Origin: Gloeocapsopsis dulcis
GTDB lineage: Bacteria > Cyanobacteriota > Cyanobacteriia > Cyanobacteriales > Chroococcidiopsidaceae
Direction of reading: 5' to 3'
Length of the DNA stretch: 64,000 nt
Assembly (NCBI RefSeq): GCF_032163395.1
Contig: NZ_CP119968.1
Span: 2,382,001-2,446,000 of the forward strand
The notes beneath the pieces are model-generated. The model was not told the DNA's origin. It was given only the letters and a program-made list of their open reading frames with translations, and did no database searches. Positions 27,201-37,300 of the stretch are shown here, in pieces. Both the position numbers and the translations under genes were made by a program. The first letter of the stretch is position 1, and each line of letters opens with the position of its first letter.

Positions 27201-28327
27201 CCAGCCACTCTTGGGTTAGCCAGAAGATTATTAGCAATGACTTCAAACTCCCGCCAGGAGTTATCTGCATGCCATAGTCGAAACTCAGATGTAATGGTTG
27301 TGGCTGAAAAATCGAGGGTTTCCGTTAAAAGGTTCTCTGCCTTGGCAAAATCGTCGGGATGTACGTATTCAAAAGCTTCTTTGTTGAGCCAATCCTCTGA
27401 CTCATAACCCAAAATCTGTTTGACGGACGAACTTATGTAGCAAATGGTGCTATCGGCTGCTGTAACGACGATTATATCGGATGAGTTTTGTACCAAGGAG
27501 CGGAAGCGCTCTTCGCTTTGGCGCAGGGCTTCGGCTTTCGCAGTTTCAGCAGTGATGCGCTGATCGAAAAGGGCAGCAAGCACTGCCAGAGTTAGGATAA
27601 CTAACGTCGCTATGCCAATCTCAAATGCTAACAAAGAATTATCCATTGTATGGGATGGTCGAACCACGTCCCCAAAGTGGATATCCATGGGAAGTGGCTG
27701 AAAGCTGACGGCAGCCATTCCTGTATAGTGCATTCCAGCAACGGCATTCCCCATAATGATTGCACTGCCGAGCTTCCGCAGATTCCCAATTAGTGTAGTT
27801 TGGGCGCGAAGTTGGAATGCCAACCAGAGGGCAACTGCGGATACACAAATCGCAATCACGACAGAGAACCCAACCACTCTGAGGTCATACTGGGCAATCG
27901 CCTCCACCCGCATCGCCCCCATACCGATGTAGTGCATAGAAGCAATCCCTACCCCCATAAAAATGCTGCCAAGCAGCAATTGTAGCCATTCCATCTGCTG
28001 ACAGCTGACTATAAATAGAGCCAGTCCAGAAGCAAGAACAGCTGCCACCATTGAAATCAGCACTGTTGGAATGTCATAGGTCATTGGGATGGGCAATTCA
28101 TACGCCAGCATTGCGATAAAGTGCATAGACCAGATACCCACTCCCATCGCGATCGCGCCTCCAGCCAACCAGAGCTTTCGAGCGCTTCCTTGGGCAACTG
28201 TGACTCGTTCAGCTAGGTTCAAGGCAGTGTAAGAGGCAACACTCGCAACGATGATTGAAAGGATAACCAGTTGTGTATTATAGGTGGCGATATAAGTAAC
28301 TATCGTGGCGATGCTAGTATGAGTCAT
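24200..28327 (-). CDS. MHYT-PAS-GAF-PAS hybrid histidine kinase with two receivers and Hpt
   Basis: The protein has 1375 residues. The N-terminal membrane part (about 1-260) has three MHYT-type motifs (MHFIAMLAYE near 68, MHYIGMGAM, MHYTGMAAV), proposed to bind a metal and sense a gas such as NO, O2 or CO. Next come PAS, GAF and PAS domains, HisKA (NMSHEIRTPMNG) and HATPase with the NLLSNAVKFTEAG N box. Two receivers follow (LLIVDDNATN, with ILDMQMPQMDG; ILLAEDNVVNQ, with LMDVQMPEMDG) and an Hpt domain with its histidine in ATHTLNSTSATLG. All phosphorelay residues seem intact. It is expected to pass phosphate to the overlapping GGDEF regulator. Confidence 0.92.
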   Translation of the reverse strand: MTHTSIATIVTYIATYNTQLVILSIIVASVASYTALNLAERVTVAQGSARKLWLAGGAIAMGVGIWSMHFIAMLAYELPIPMTYDIPTVLISMVAAVLASGLALFIVSCQQMEWLQLLLGSIFMGVGIASMHYIGMGAMRVEAIAQYDLRVVGFSVVIAICVSAVALWLAFQLRAQTTLIGNLRKLGSAIIMGNAVAGMHYTGMAAVSFQPLPMDIHFGDVVRPSHTMDNSLLAFEIGIATLVILTLAVLAALFDQRITAETAKAEALRQSEERFRSLVQNSSDIIVVTAADSTICYISSSVKQILGYESEDWLNKEAFEYVHPDDFAKAENLLTETLDFSATTITSEFRLWHADNSWREFEVIANNLLANPRVAGIVITYRDITERKRAEAALHESKRQLQDQSAVLMELARRKTFSCGRNLNVAIREITEATTNTLKIERASVWLYNDDRSKIQCIDLYEWNKNHHSQGIELAAVDYPAYFQALKEERTIAAHDAHTDLRTKEFSQFYLSPLGITSMLDAPIWLGGEMVGVVCQEHVGSAREWTLEEQNFAGSIADLISLAIKGWERQQAEVALQQAEAKYRSIFENTVDGIFQTTVDGRYISANPALARIYGYESPQELIANLCHIEQQLYVAPHRRAEFVCQMQQDGAVSGFESQVYRQDGSIIWISENARTVRDASGTFLCYEGTVEDITERKQAEAELQKAKESAEAANQAKSEFLANMSHEIRTPMNGVIGMTGLLLNTELTPQQQDFVETIRSSSDALLTIVNDILDFSKIESGKLDLEQHPFELRTCIEEAFDLLAPNAAEKGLELAYLIAPQVPKTILGDVTRLRQILVNLLSNAVKFTEAGEVVVSVTAHPVEAISPLERIHKCQDKLPLPEVPWIKYELCFAVKDTGIGIPEDKINRLFQSFSQVDSSITRHYGGTGLGLAISKRLSEMMGGRMWVESQVGQGSTFYVTAIAASALELLQVDSDSLQPQLAGKRLLIVDDNATNRKILLLQAQSWGMVARAAQSGTEALDWICQGDSFDIMILDMQMPQMDGLTLASEIRKQPNCQELPLVMLTSMGRQKMGAQAAEVNFAAFLNKPVKQSPLYNALSQALGEQSIKVRLQDTHKAARKQNIPRLAEQLPLRILLAEDNVVNQKVALLNLQRMGYRADVAGNGLEVLQALRRQPYDVVLMDVQMPEMDGLTATRHIRQEWSQSQRPWIIAMTANAMQGDCEECINAGMDDYLSKPIRVEEMFQSLSNCQTSSFQGSAIDTKALQSLRDMAGENAPEMLVEVIDSYLEDAPKLLHAISTAIAQGDAAALRQATHTLNSTSATLGATTLSKFCKELEVTGRAGTIEGASEKLPQLAAESERVKAALQVERQQYQV

Positions 28328-28400
28328 TGCTTTAACCTGCTGGCTGCTAAACCCACTCCAGTTTTCCAGAATTCAACGATTATTCCCTGCTATTATTTAA

Positions 28401-28673
28401 CTAATTCTCAATAACATAGGCAATGAACTGCTTATTAATGCAGAGAAATTCATGCTTAGCTACCAGCTTGCCAGTGACATAAATTTCAGCGTTGAGTACA
28501 GGGAGAAAGGAGCGAGAATCGTTCAGATAATCAGACACTCGCCCATCAAAGTTTTTGTCTTCAACGATTAACTCGCCTTGAATCTCCGTCTGATCCGTAG
28601 CATAAATCTTGATAAACTTTTTGGTAGCATCATTAGCTGCATATCGACTCAATATTTCATTAACAACACTCAT
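28401..28673 (-). CDS. Small conserved-looking protein of unknown function upstream of the hybrid kinase
   Basis: The protein has 90 residues from the ATG at 28673; a TTG two codons earlier is also possible. It is soluble and predicted alpha/beta. Its front, VVNEILSRYAANDATKKFIK, is helical. Alternating strands follow, containing FIKIYATD, IQGELIVED, LNAEIYVTGK and FIAYVIEN. No cysteine pair or catalytic motif is visible. It lies 73 bases before the kinase on the same strand and could be a first gene of that unit. I do not recognise its family. Confidence 0.55.
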   Translation of the reverse strand: MSVVNEILSRYAANDATKKFIKIYATDQTEIQGELIVEDKNFDGRVSDYLNDSRSFLPVLNAEIYVTGKLVAKHEFLCINKQFIAYVIEN

Positions 28674-28828
28674 ACTCAATTGTTGCGATTTTTTGCTGTT
28701 CGGTTACTGGCATACAAGATGCACATTATATCTCTTTGATTCAGAATAAGGCGACATACCTCGAGTAACAAATGGTGAATTTACGAGTCTTTGACCAAAG
28801 CTGTGAGGACTGTCTGTATTAGTACTGA

Positions 28829-28906
28829 CGACGAAACTTTTATCGTATTGCCAAAGGTAAAGTTGTAGAAGAACGAGGAGAAGAGGATGCACTGGGTCTG
28901 CTATAG
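28829..28906 (+). pseudogene. C-terminal remnant of a SnoaL-like ester cyclase
   Basis: A short frame encodes RRNFYRIAKGKVVEERGEED followed by ALGLL, then TAG, then codons for Gln-Leu. In SnoaL/ester-cyclase relatives as I know them the end reads R.A.GKIVE.WGEEDALGLLQQL, so the TAG probably replaced a glutamine CAG. The frame begins right after a TGA, and nothing upstream continues the domain, so only about 25 residues survive. The spacer 28674-28935 holds nothing else. Confidence 0.5.
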
Positions 28907-28935
28907 CAACTTAGTTTAAATCTATTGAAGTTCTA

Positions 28936-31900
28936 TCAAAGATATTGTTGAAGTTGTTGCGCTAAGGTTTGAACATGAGGTTGTTTCAGCATAGATAGAT
29001 GATTTCCTGGTACTTGGTGAATTTGGATGTCTTTAGCTAGTTGACTCCAACCTAGTGTGGAATCTTGTTGATGAAAAGAGGAGTCAATAGTTTTAAATAG
29101 CGTAATCCGGTTAGGGTAATGTTGTGGGAGATAACGATATGCTGCCTGACTATTGGCATAAAAAATCCGCAACATTGAACCGATCGCCGACTCATCAACT
29201 AACCGTAGTTGTGACTCTTCCGGAATCAGATTGGCGATCGCTAACCATTGCCAGCGAGAAAACCAATTTTGGCGTCGGCGGCGAGTGAGATTTGTGACGA
29301 TCGCACTATAATCTAGCAGAAATGGCAACGTAGACCAAATGGCTGTTTTGAGGAGAAGCTTTAAGCTATGACCAAGCGATGGTTGATTTGCCGGAATCGG
29401 GGCTGGAGTATCTAGAATTGCCAGAAGTGCAACTTCTTGTCCTAACTGTGTTAATTGTTGCGCCATCTCAAAGGCAACAAGTCCCCCAAAAGACCAACCA
29501 CCGAGAAAGTAGGGACCATGCGGTTGAACAGTTTGAATTGCTTGAATGTAATACGTTGCCATAGCTTCAATCTGTTGAAAAGGAGGGTGTTTGCCATCTA
29601 ACCCTAGAGGTTGCAGCCCATAGAAACTGCGATCACTTCCTAAGTAATGTGCTAGCTCTAGATAAGGAAAGACAATGCCAAAGATGGGATGAACGCAGAA
29701 AAAGGGTTGCTTGTGCTTTCCAATTGTTAAGGGAACCAGTGGCGACCAAACTTCTGTAACTTGCGGTGATTGAGTTTGATGCAAATTTTGGGCTGGCTTG
29801 TCACTGGTTAACGACGATCGCAATCTGCGGTGTGATGCTCGATCGAGTCGAACTAATGGGGGTTGTTGAGGTGAGGTGTTGCGCAATTGTTCTATTACCA
29901 AAGCTAGTTGCGCAATCGTTGGTGATTCAAATACTCTGCGCAGAGGCATTTCCACTCCAAAGACATCGCGCACGCGTGAGACAAGTTGCGTTGCTAGCAA
30001 AGAATGCCCGCCTAGTTCAAAAAAGTTGTCATGAATACTTACAGATTTCAGATGTAATTCCTGCCAAATCTCGGCAAGCGCGAATTCTGTTGGTGATCGC
30101 GACGCAATTGTTGTCCTTGATGACGAAGTGACTTCGGGCAACACACGGCGATCGACTTTACCTGTGGAAGTCAGACTAAACGATTCTACTGGAATAAACG
30201 CAGAAGGGATCATGTAATCAGGTAGAGTTTGCCCTAAGTGTTCGCGTAGTTGAGGAATTAGTTGACGCGCAAATTGAGCTTGCAGCGGATTGTTGGCGTA
30301 ATGACTCCAGGTTGGCGGTGCTTGCTGTTGAACAAGAGGTAAATCAACCTCTCCAACTCCATGCCGAATGAAGACGACATCATAGTCGCCTGTTTGTGTT
30401 TGCGTAGACCAGCCAATTTCTACGCGGTAGGGCAACAAAGATTCTAGTTCCCACCAGTCTTGAGGATCAATCGCCAGTTCAGTAGACTGTAACACTTCAC
30501 GCATTCGCCCCAGTGCTTTGGGTGCGGATTGATGAAATAACCAGTTGGCAGTTTGAACTGCGGCATTTACCCGACTGTTAGTGATATTAGCAATGCCAAA
30601 GATTTCTGGTTCAGTCTCTCGTAAATGATTTTGCACATCACTCACTGTAAGTGGCTGCTGTTTCCAATTCCTCCATGTTGTCGAAGTGACAGTAGCAGCC
30701 TCGTCTATGTGTAGCAACACATTGTAGCGAAATTGTGTCATTTCATTATGGCTATAACCTCGCGTGAGGTGAATTTGCACGCGCTGAATCCGCGGAAAGT
30801 AATCGCGTAAGACATTAAAAAACTTGGGGTCGATCGCTAGTTCAGGTTCCTCAAAGCGCGATCGCTCAACTTGTTGTCGGAGTTGCTTTTGTTCTAATTG
30901 TGGTTCAGCCTGTGATTGCATCCATGTATGAAATGCCGTAAGTAAAGGTAAACTCCGTACGTCGCCAATAAACACCACACCCTTTGGTGCTGATGCCTCA
31001 ATTGCTTTTTCTAGTACTTGGATAAGATAATCTAAACTGGGAAAATATTGCACTACCGAATTGAGAATCACGACATCAAAAGTTGTAGAAGGAATTCCGG
31101 TAAAATCTGTTGCCGTTTGATGAAGTAGTTTAACTTGAGCTAGGCGATCGTCTAACTGACGTTGAATTCCTTCTAGGGAAGTTGAAAAGTCTGTTGCCCA
31201 ATAACTTTGACAATGCGGGGCAATTTGAAACAACAGCAATCCCGTTCCACAGCCAATCTCTAGTACTCTTTGAGGATGAAGTGCGAGAATTTGCTCAACG
31301 CGATCGCTTACCCATTCTTGCATTTGTTCAACTGGAATTGGCTGTTTGGTGTAACTGCTATTCCAACCAGTGATATTGAAGTCAAAGTCGTCGGTATTGA
31401 TTGCCTGATACGTTTGATTGTACAGCGTTTGCCAGTGTTGCACCTGCTGCATTTGTAGGGATTGTTCCCATACTTGCTGATGCTTGAGACTAAAATAGGC
31501 AATCAAGCGTAAATCGTTCGCTGCTTCAAATGCAATTGTGACAGCATCTTGGATGGCGGGATGTCGTTGTAGTGTTGCTTCAATTTCACCCAATTCTACC
31601 CGAAAGCCGCGGATTTTAATTTGGGTATCAATCCGCCCTAAAAACTCAATTGTGCCATCAGGACGATAGCGGGCGCGATCGCCTGTTTGATAAAGGCGGG
31701 GATTGCGGCATTCATCGTCAAAGGGATTGGCAACAAACCTTTGAGCCGTTAATTCTGGGCGATTGAGATAGCTGTGCGCGAGTCCTGCACCACCGATATA
31801 TATTTCACCTGGTACACCTATAGGAACTTGATTGAGAGCAGTATCAAGAATATAAACTTGAGTGTTGGCAACCGGACGACCGATTGTGATTGGCTGTCCT

Positions 31901-34383
31901 GGAAGTAATTCTCCAACCGTTGCCCAGATTGTTGTTTCTGTTGGTCCGTAGGCGTTGAAAAACCGACGATTTGCTGCCCAGCGATCTACGATCTGAGGCG
32001 AACAAGCTTCGCCGCCTGTAATCAGCGTTTGCAATGCAGGAAGTTCTGTAGCTGGAAGAACGCTTAACACTGCAGGAGTAAGCAGTGCATGAGTAATAGC
32101 GTTGTCTTGGAGAAATTGGATGAGTGCTGTTCCTGGTAATGCAGACTTGGGTGGAATGTACAGCGTACCTCCTGATCCCAATGCTAATGCTATCTCAAAG
32201 ACAGATGCATCAAAACTGAGGGAGCTAAATTGTAGAACACGAGGGCGTGATGCGTGGAAAATTTGACATTGTGCTGCAACAACATTACATAAACCACGAT
32301 GGGTAATTAATACGCCTTTGGGTGTACCTGTAGAACCCGATGTGTAGATGACATAAGCAAGATTGTCACGCCCTACAGCCTGACGGAGTGTTGTTTGATC
32401 GGGTTCTGGTAGTTGATCGAGGCATAACTGTGCTGGTATGACTGGTAGCTTCTCAACCAACCATGATTGAGTCAGCACAATTGACATCTGCGTATCTTCG
32501 AGGATGAATTGCAGGCGATCGCGCGGATATTGAGGATCAAGTGGTACATAAGCACCACCTGCTTTGAGAATTCCTAAGATACCAATTACCATCTCTGGCG
32601 ATCGCTCGACACACAATCCTACTAGATCATTCGGCTGAATGATGTGCTGCAATGTTTGTGCTAGTTGATCGGCGCGGTGATTTAACTGTTGATAGGTGAG
32701 TGATTCGTCTTCCCCAACAACTGCGATCGCTTCAGGAAATTGCTGTGCTTGCGCCTCAAATATCTGATGAAAGCACTCCTGAATAGATTCTTTTGATGCC
32801 GTAGATGAGTTGTTCCATGCACACAACTGCTGCTGTTCTTCTGAGGTAAGGAGAGAAAGTTCTGATAAGCGAGCATCTGGATTGGCAACGATGCCTTCTA
32901 GCAAAGTTTGAAAATGTCCTATCAAGCGACCAATTGTAGCTCGATCGAACAAATCTTCACTGTAGGCTACAAAGCCACTTAAACCCTCTTGCGATTGCCA
33001 CAGGCTGCGCAGTCCATGATTTGGTTCCCACAAATGAACTTCCAGATCAAACCGCGTGGTTCCTGGCTCTATGGCAACAGGTTCTAGTGTTACTCCTGGC
33101 AATTCTAAAGGCTGCATAGGGGCATTTTGGAGCGCAAATGCCACTTGAAAGAGTGGATTGCGGCTGAGATCTCGCTGTGGATCTAATTCTTCAACAAGTT
33201 TTTCAAACGGCAAGTCTTGATGCATATACGCTGCCAGAGCAACATCTCGAACTCGCTGTAGTAATTCGCGAAACGTAGGATTACCAGATAAGTTTGTGCG
33301 CAGCACTAAACTATTGACAAAAAAGCCAATTAAGTCTTCTAGTTCACTGCGATGCCGATTCGCAATCGGAGAACCCACAGCAATATCCTCTTGCCCAGTA
33401 TAGCGGTAGAGTAACGTTTGAAAGGCGGCTAGCAGCAGCATAAACAGCGACACGCCTGCTTGCTGGCTCAAGGTTACTAACGCTTGAGTAAGGGTAGGAG
33501 AGTACTGTAAACGATAGGTTGCACCTCGGTAAGTCTGTATTGGAGGACGAGAGCGATCGCCCTGTAACTCTAGCACTGGTAAATTCTGCAGTTGCGATCG
33601 CCAGTAACTCAGTTGTTCTAATCCTTCTAATTCATTGCGTTGCCAGCAAGCAAAGTCTGCGTATTGAATTGGTAATGCAGGTAATGTTGGCATTTCCTCC
33701 TGCACAAAGGCACTATAAAAACAAGCTAGTTCGCGCACCAGTATCCCCAATGACCAACCATCTGCCACGATATGATGCATCGTTAACAGTAAAATCGACT
33801 CGTTGGCGTGAAATTGCAGCAGCGTTACTCGTAAAAGCAGATCGCTACTCAGATTAAATGGACGTTGTGCTTCAGCAGTTGCTAACTGTTGGATCAAGCG
33901 ATCGCGTTCCTCCAGCGGTACAAATTGTAAATCCACTAGAGATAATGTCAGCTTGATTTCAGAAGCAATTACTTGAACAGGTTGTCCATCAACAGTTTTA
34001 AATGTGGTACGCAGTGCTGCATGACGACGGACAATTTCATTAAATGAGTGCTCTAATGCTGCTTGATTGAGTGTTCCTTGCAACCGAATTGCCGCAGGCA
34101 CATTATAAAAAGGATTGTTGGGTGCTAGCTGATACAAAAACCACAATCGCTGTTGGGCAAATGATAAGGGAAATGTTGTCACTGCAGCAGCGGGTTGAAT
34201 AGAAGTCGAGTGCAGAGGTTGCTGATGCAGGACTAAAAGTTCGGCTTTGCGTTCAACTAACTGCTGCCGCAGTTCTGGCGTCAGAGTTCCTTCAGGTGCA
34301 TGACAACGCAGGCGATCGCCTTCAACTGATACTTGCACATCCAAACTTTTTAAATATGCTAGGAACTCAACAATTGTGCTCAT
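28936..34383 (-). CDS. Non-ribosomal peptide synthetase: docking-C-A-MT-PCP-TE termination module
   Basis: The protein has 1815 residues. A TubC-type docking domain (about 1-55) precedes condensation (FAQQRLWFLYQL, MHHIVADGWS), then adenylation (YIYTSGSTGTPKG, AYGPTETTIWAT, YQTGDRARYRPDG, IKIRGFRVELGEIE). A methyltransferase with VLEIGCGTGLLLF is inserted between adenylation motifs A8 and A9, the position of N-methylating domains. A carrier domain (FFELGGHSLL) and a thioesterase with GWSFGG and preceding HPIFG complete it. It should load one amino acid, N-methylate it, couple it to the upstream product and release the product. My manual reading of the specificity pocket is D-A-F-L-I-G-A-I-W, which I cannot assign. 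Start ATG overlaps the upstream gene's stop (ATGA). Confidence 0.95.
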   Translation of the reverse strand: MSTIVEFLAYLKSLDVQVSVEGDRLRCHAPEGTLTPELRQQLVERKAELLVLHQQPLHSTSIQPAAAVTTFPLSFAQQRLWFLYQLAPNNPFYNVPAAIRLQGTLNQAALEHSFNEIVRRHAALRTTFKTVDGQPVQVIASEIKLTLSLVDLQFVPLEERDRLIQQLATAEAQRPFNLSSDLLLRVTLLQFHANESILLLTMHHIVADGWSLGILVRELACFYSAFVQEEMPTLPALPIQYADFACWQRNELEGLEQLSYWRSQLQNLPVLELQGDRSRPPIQTYRGATYRLQYSPTLTQALVTLSQQAGVSLFMLLLAAFQTLLYRYTGQEDIAVGSPIANRHRSELEDLIGFFVNSLVLRTNLSGNPTFRELLQRVRDVALAAYMHQDLPFEKLVEELDPQRDLSRNPLFQVAFALQNAPMQPLELPGVTLEPVAIEPGTTRFDLEVHLWEPNHGLRSLWQSQEGLSGFVAYSEDLFDRATIGRLIGHFQTLLEGIVANPDARLSELSLLTSEEQQQLCAWNNSSTASKESIQECFHQIFEAQAQQFPEAIAVVGEDESLTYQQLNHRADQLAQTLQHIIQPNDLVGLCVERSPEMVIGILGILKAGGAYVPLDPQYPRDRLQFILEDTQMSIVLTQSWLVEKLPVIPAQLCLDQLPEPDQTTLRQAVGRDNLAYVIYTSGSTGTPKGVLITHRGLCNVVAAQCQIFHASRPRVLQFSSLSFDASVFEIALALGSGGTLYIPPKSALPGTALIQFLQDNAITHALLTPAVLSVLPATELPALQTLITGGEACSPQIVDRWAANRRFFNAYGPTETTIWATVGELLPGQPITIGRPVANTQVYILDTALNQVPIGVPGEIYIGGAGLAHSYLNRPELTAQRFVANPFDDECRNPRLYQTGDRARYRPDGTIEFLGRIDTQIKIRGFRVELGEIEATLQRHPAIQDAVTIAFEAANDLRLIAYFSLKHQQVWEQSLQMQQVQHWQTLYNQTYQAINTDDFDFNITGWNSSYTKQPIPVEQMQEWVSDRVEQILALHPQRVLEIGCGTGLLLFQIAPHCQSYWATDFSTSLEGIQRQLDDRLAQVKLLHQTATDFTGIPSTTFDVVILNSVVQYFPSLDYLIQVLEKAIEASAPKGVVFIGDVRSLPLLTAFHTWMQSQAEPQLEQKQLRQQVERSRFEEPELAIDPKFFNVLRDYFPRIQRVQIHLTRGYSHNEMTQFRYNVLLHIDEAATVTSTTWRNWKQQPLTVSDVQNHLRETEPEIFGIANITNSRVNAAVQTANWLFHQSAPKALGRMREVLQSTELAIDPQDWWELESLLPYRVEIGWSTQTQTGDYDVVFIRHGVGEVDLPLVQQQAPPTWSHYANNPLQAQFARQLIPQLREHLGQTLPDYMIPSAFIPVESFSLTSTGKVDRRVLPEVTSSSRTTIASRSPTEFALAEIWQELHLKSVSIHDNFFELGGHSLLATQLVSRVRDVFGVEMPLRRVFESPTIAQLALVIEQLRNTSPQQPPLVRLDRASHRRLRSSLTSDKPAQNLHQTQSPQVTEVWSPLVPLTIGKHKQPFFCVHPIFGIVFPYLELAHYLGSDRSFYGLQPLGLDGKHPPFQQIEAMATYYIQAIQTVQPHGPYFLGGWSFGGLVAFEMAQQLTQLGQEVALLAILDTPAPIPANQPSLGHSLKLLLKTAIWSTLPFLLDYSAIVTNLTRRRRQNWFSRWQWLAIANLIPEESQLRLVDESAIGSMLRIFYANSQAAYRYLPQHYPNRITLFKTIDSSFHQQDSTLGWSQLAKDIQIHQVPGNHLSMLKQPHVQTLAQQLQQYL

Positions 34384-37300
34384 AATTCTATTTCCTCGCG
34401 TCGCTGCTTGAGATGATCAGAAGTTACCTGCGCTTTTATCCAAACTGCATCAATTTTCTGTGCAAGTTGTGCGATCGTGGGAGATTCAAATAAACTCCGC
34501 AGTGGGATTTCGACTTGAAAGCGATCGCGGATACGCGAGATCAGTTGCGTTGCTAGCAGCGAATGTCCGCCCAATTCAAAGAAGTTGTCGTGAATTCCTA
34601 CCTGTTTGCGTCCCAATAGTTGACACCACAGATCTACCAAGGATTTTTCCACTGAGGTACTAGGAGCAACTAATATTGTGTCTGGTGCAGCAGTGGGTAA
34701 TGGTAGCGCTTGACGATCAATTTTGCTGTTAGTTGTTAAAGGCAGTGACTTTAATGGTACAAACATCGCAGGAAGCATATATTGAGGCAGTTGTGTTTTC
34801 AAAAAAGATCGCAATTCGCGATCGCTCACTACTGCTGTTGGTTGGGGGACAACGTAAGCAATTAATTGGCGATCTGTGGCAACTTCGCGCACATCTACCA
34901 CTGCAGTTTGTACGCTGGGGTGCTGTGCTAGAACTGTCTCAATCTCGCCTAACTCTACCCTAAAACCGCGAATTTTGATTTGACAATCAATGCGACCTAA
35001 AAATTCAATATTGCCATCTGCACGGCGACAAGCGCGATCGCCAGTTTTATAAAGACGAAGATTTCTATCTTGACAAAAGGGATTAGCAATAAACTTTTCT
35101 GCCGTTAACTCTGGACGGTTAAGATATCCCTGTGCTAGCCCATCTCCACCGAGATAAATTTCTCCATTAATTCCCGCAGGAACTGGGTTAAGTTTAGCAT
35201 CCAACACATAAACTTGAGTATTCGCAATTGCTTGTCCAATAGGAACTGTTGTCGCATTTTCTGGAACTTCTTGCACCTCGTACCAAGTAGAAAATGTTGT
35301 ATTTTCGGTAGGTCCATATACATGAATAAGATGCTGAGGTTTACCGTGTTGCAGCACTGTGCGGATGCGATCGGGATTTGCCGCTTCACCTCCAAATAAA
35401 AGATATTTCAACGATTGAAATGCATCAGGAACTTCAGCTGCAGTTTGATTGAATAGTGCTGTTGTCAAAAACATGACATTGATGTGTTGTTGTCGAAGCG
35501 CAGTTTTTAAATCGGTAGGTAACAGTGTTGTTTCCCTTTCAATGTCTACTAACTCAGCACCATTTAGTAATGCACCCCAGATCTCAAAAGTAGCTGCATC
35601 AAAAGCAATATTAGCGACTTTGGCAATGCGATCGCCTGGCGTAATTTCTACGTAGTTGGTTTGGCAAACTAACCGATTAACTGCACGGTGAGCTACCATA
35701 ACTCCTTTGGGCGTTCCCGTTGAGCCGGAAGTATAGATCGCATAAGCAAGCTGATCTACACTACAAGGAGTATTCAGATTTTCCTCTGATTCCTGGGCGA
35801 TCGCTGTCCACTCTTGTTCTAAATCAATGACTTTTATTTTTGTATCAAATACTACTAAATTTCTATGTGTTAATACTATTGATACTTGCGCATCCTCCAA
35901 CAAAAAGCGCAGCCGTTCAGGGGGATAACTGGGGTCGAGAGGAACATAAGCACTGCCTGCTTTGAGTACTGCTAGCATTGCTGCAACGGTTTCTGTAGTT
36001 TGCTCTAGACAAATGCCCACACGCATTTCTGGCTCGATTCCCAATCTCTGTAAATAACGTGCGAGTTGATTACTTCCCTGATTTAACTCCTGATAAGTAA
36101 ACTGCTTCTGTGCGCGTATTGCAATTGCTTGCGGTTGTTGACTGACCTGTGCCTCAAATAACTGATGAATACAAGCTGTGGGATAATTAGTATGAGTACC
36201 ATTTCCACTCATTAACACCTGCTGCTCTTGACTCGTTAATAGCGGTAATGCAGATAAAGGTGTATCTGATTTTGTTACAATTGCTGTTAGAAGTGTCTGA
36301 AAGTGATGTCGCAGTGATGCGATCGCAGCTTCATCAAATAAGTCAGTGTTATAAATAACGACACCTCGTAACCCTTCAGATTCTTGCCATCCTTTGCCCC
36401 ATAAATTTCTAAAATTACCTGTACATTTCCACATATACATTTCTAAGTCAAACCGCGTTGTCTTAACCTCAAACCCAACTGGACTGAGAGTTAATCCTGG
36501 TAATTCTAGTTGCTCCATAGGGGTATTTTGCAACGCAAAGACTACTTGAAATAGTGGATTTTGACTGAGACTGCGCACAGGTTGCAGTTCTTCTACAAGC
36601 TTCTCAAACGGTAAATCTTGATGTGCATAAGCTGCTAATGTGACATCCCGCACCCGATTCAACAACTCGCGAAAGCTGGGATCGCCAGCTAGATTTGTGC
36701 GCAACACAAGACTATTTACCAAAAACCCGATGACTCCTTCTAATTCACTATGGTGACGATTGGCGATCGGCGAACCGACAGCAATATCAGTTTGTTCGGT
36801 GTAACGATAAAGTAAAGTCTGAAATGCTGCTAGCAAGGTCATAAATAGCGTGACACCTGCTTGTTGACTTAATTCTTCTAAGGCATCAAGTAACTGCTGT
36901 GGTAACTCTAATAATTGACTTGCACCTTGATAACTTGGGACTAAAGGACGAGGGGCAGAGGGTAAATTTAAACTTGGTACATCTTTTAACTGCTGTTTCC
37001 AGTAGTTCAATTGAGTATTTAGCACCTCTCCTTGCAACCACTCACGCTGCCAGTGTGCAAAATCAGCATATTGAATGGGTAACTCTGGCAGTGCAGCAGG
37101 TTTATTGTTAACAAACGCAGAGTAAAGTTTACCTAACTCTCGAATTAAAATACCACTTGACCATTCATCAAAAATAATGTGGTGTAGTAGAATCAGCAGC
37201 AGATGTTCGGTATGATGCAATTGCCATAGCTGTACTCGAAATAGCGGTCCCTGCCTTAAGTTAAAAGGCTGCTGAATTTCTTGCCGAATCTGTTCAAGGG

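Noticed and set aside
28704-28892. 62-residue minus-strand frame
   Set aside because: No ribosome site or family resemblance; the opposite strand carries the better supported ester-cyclase remnant.
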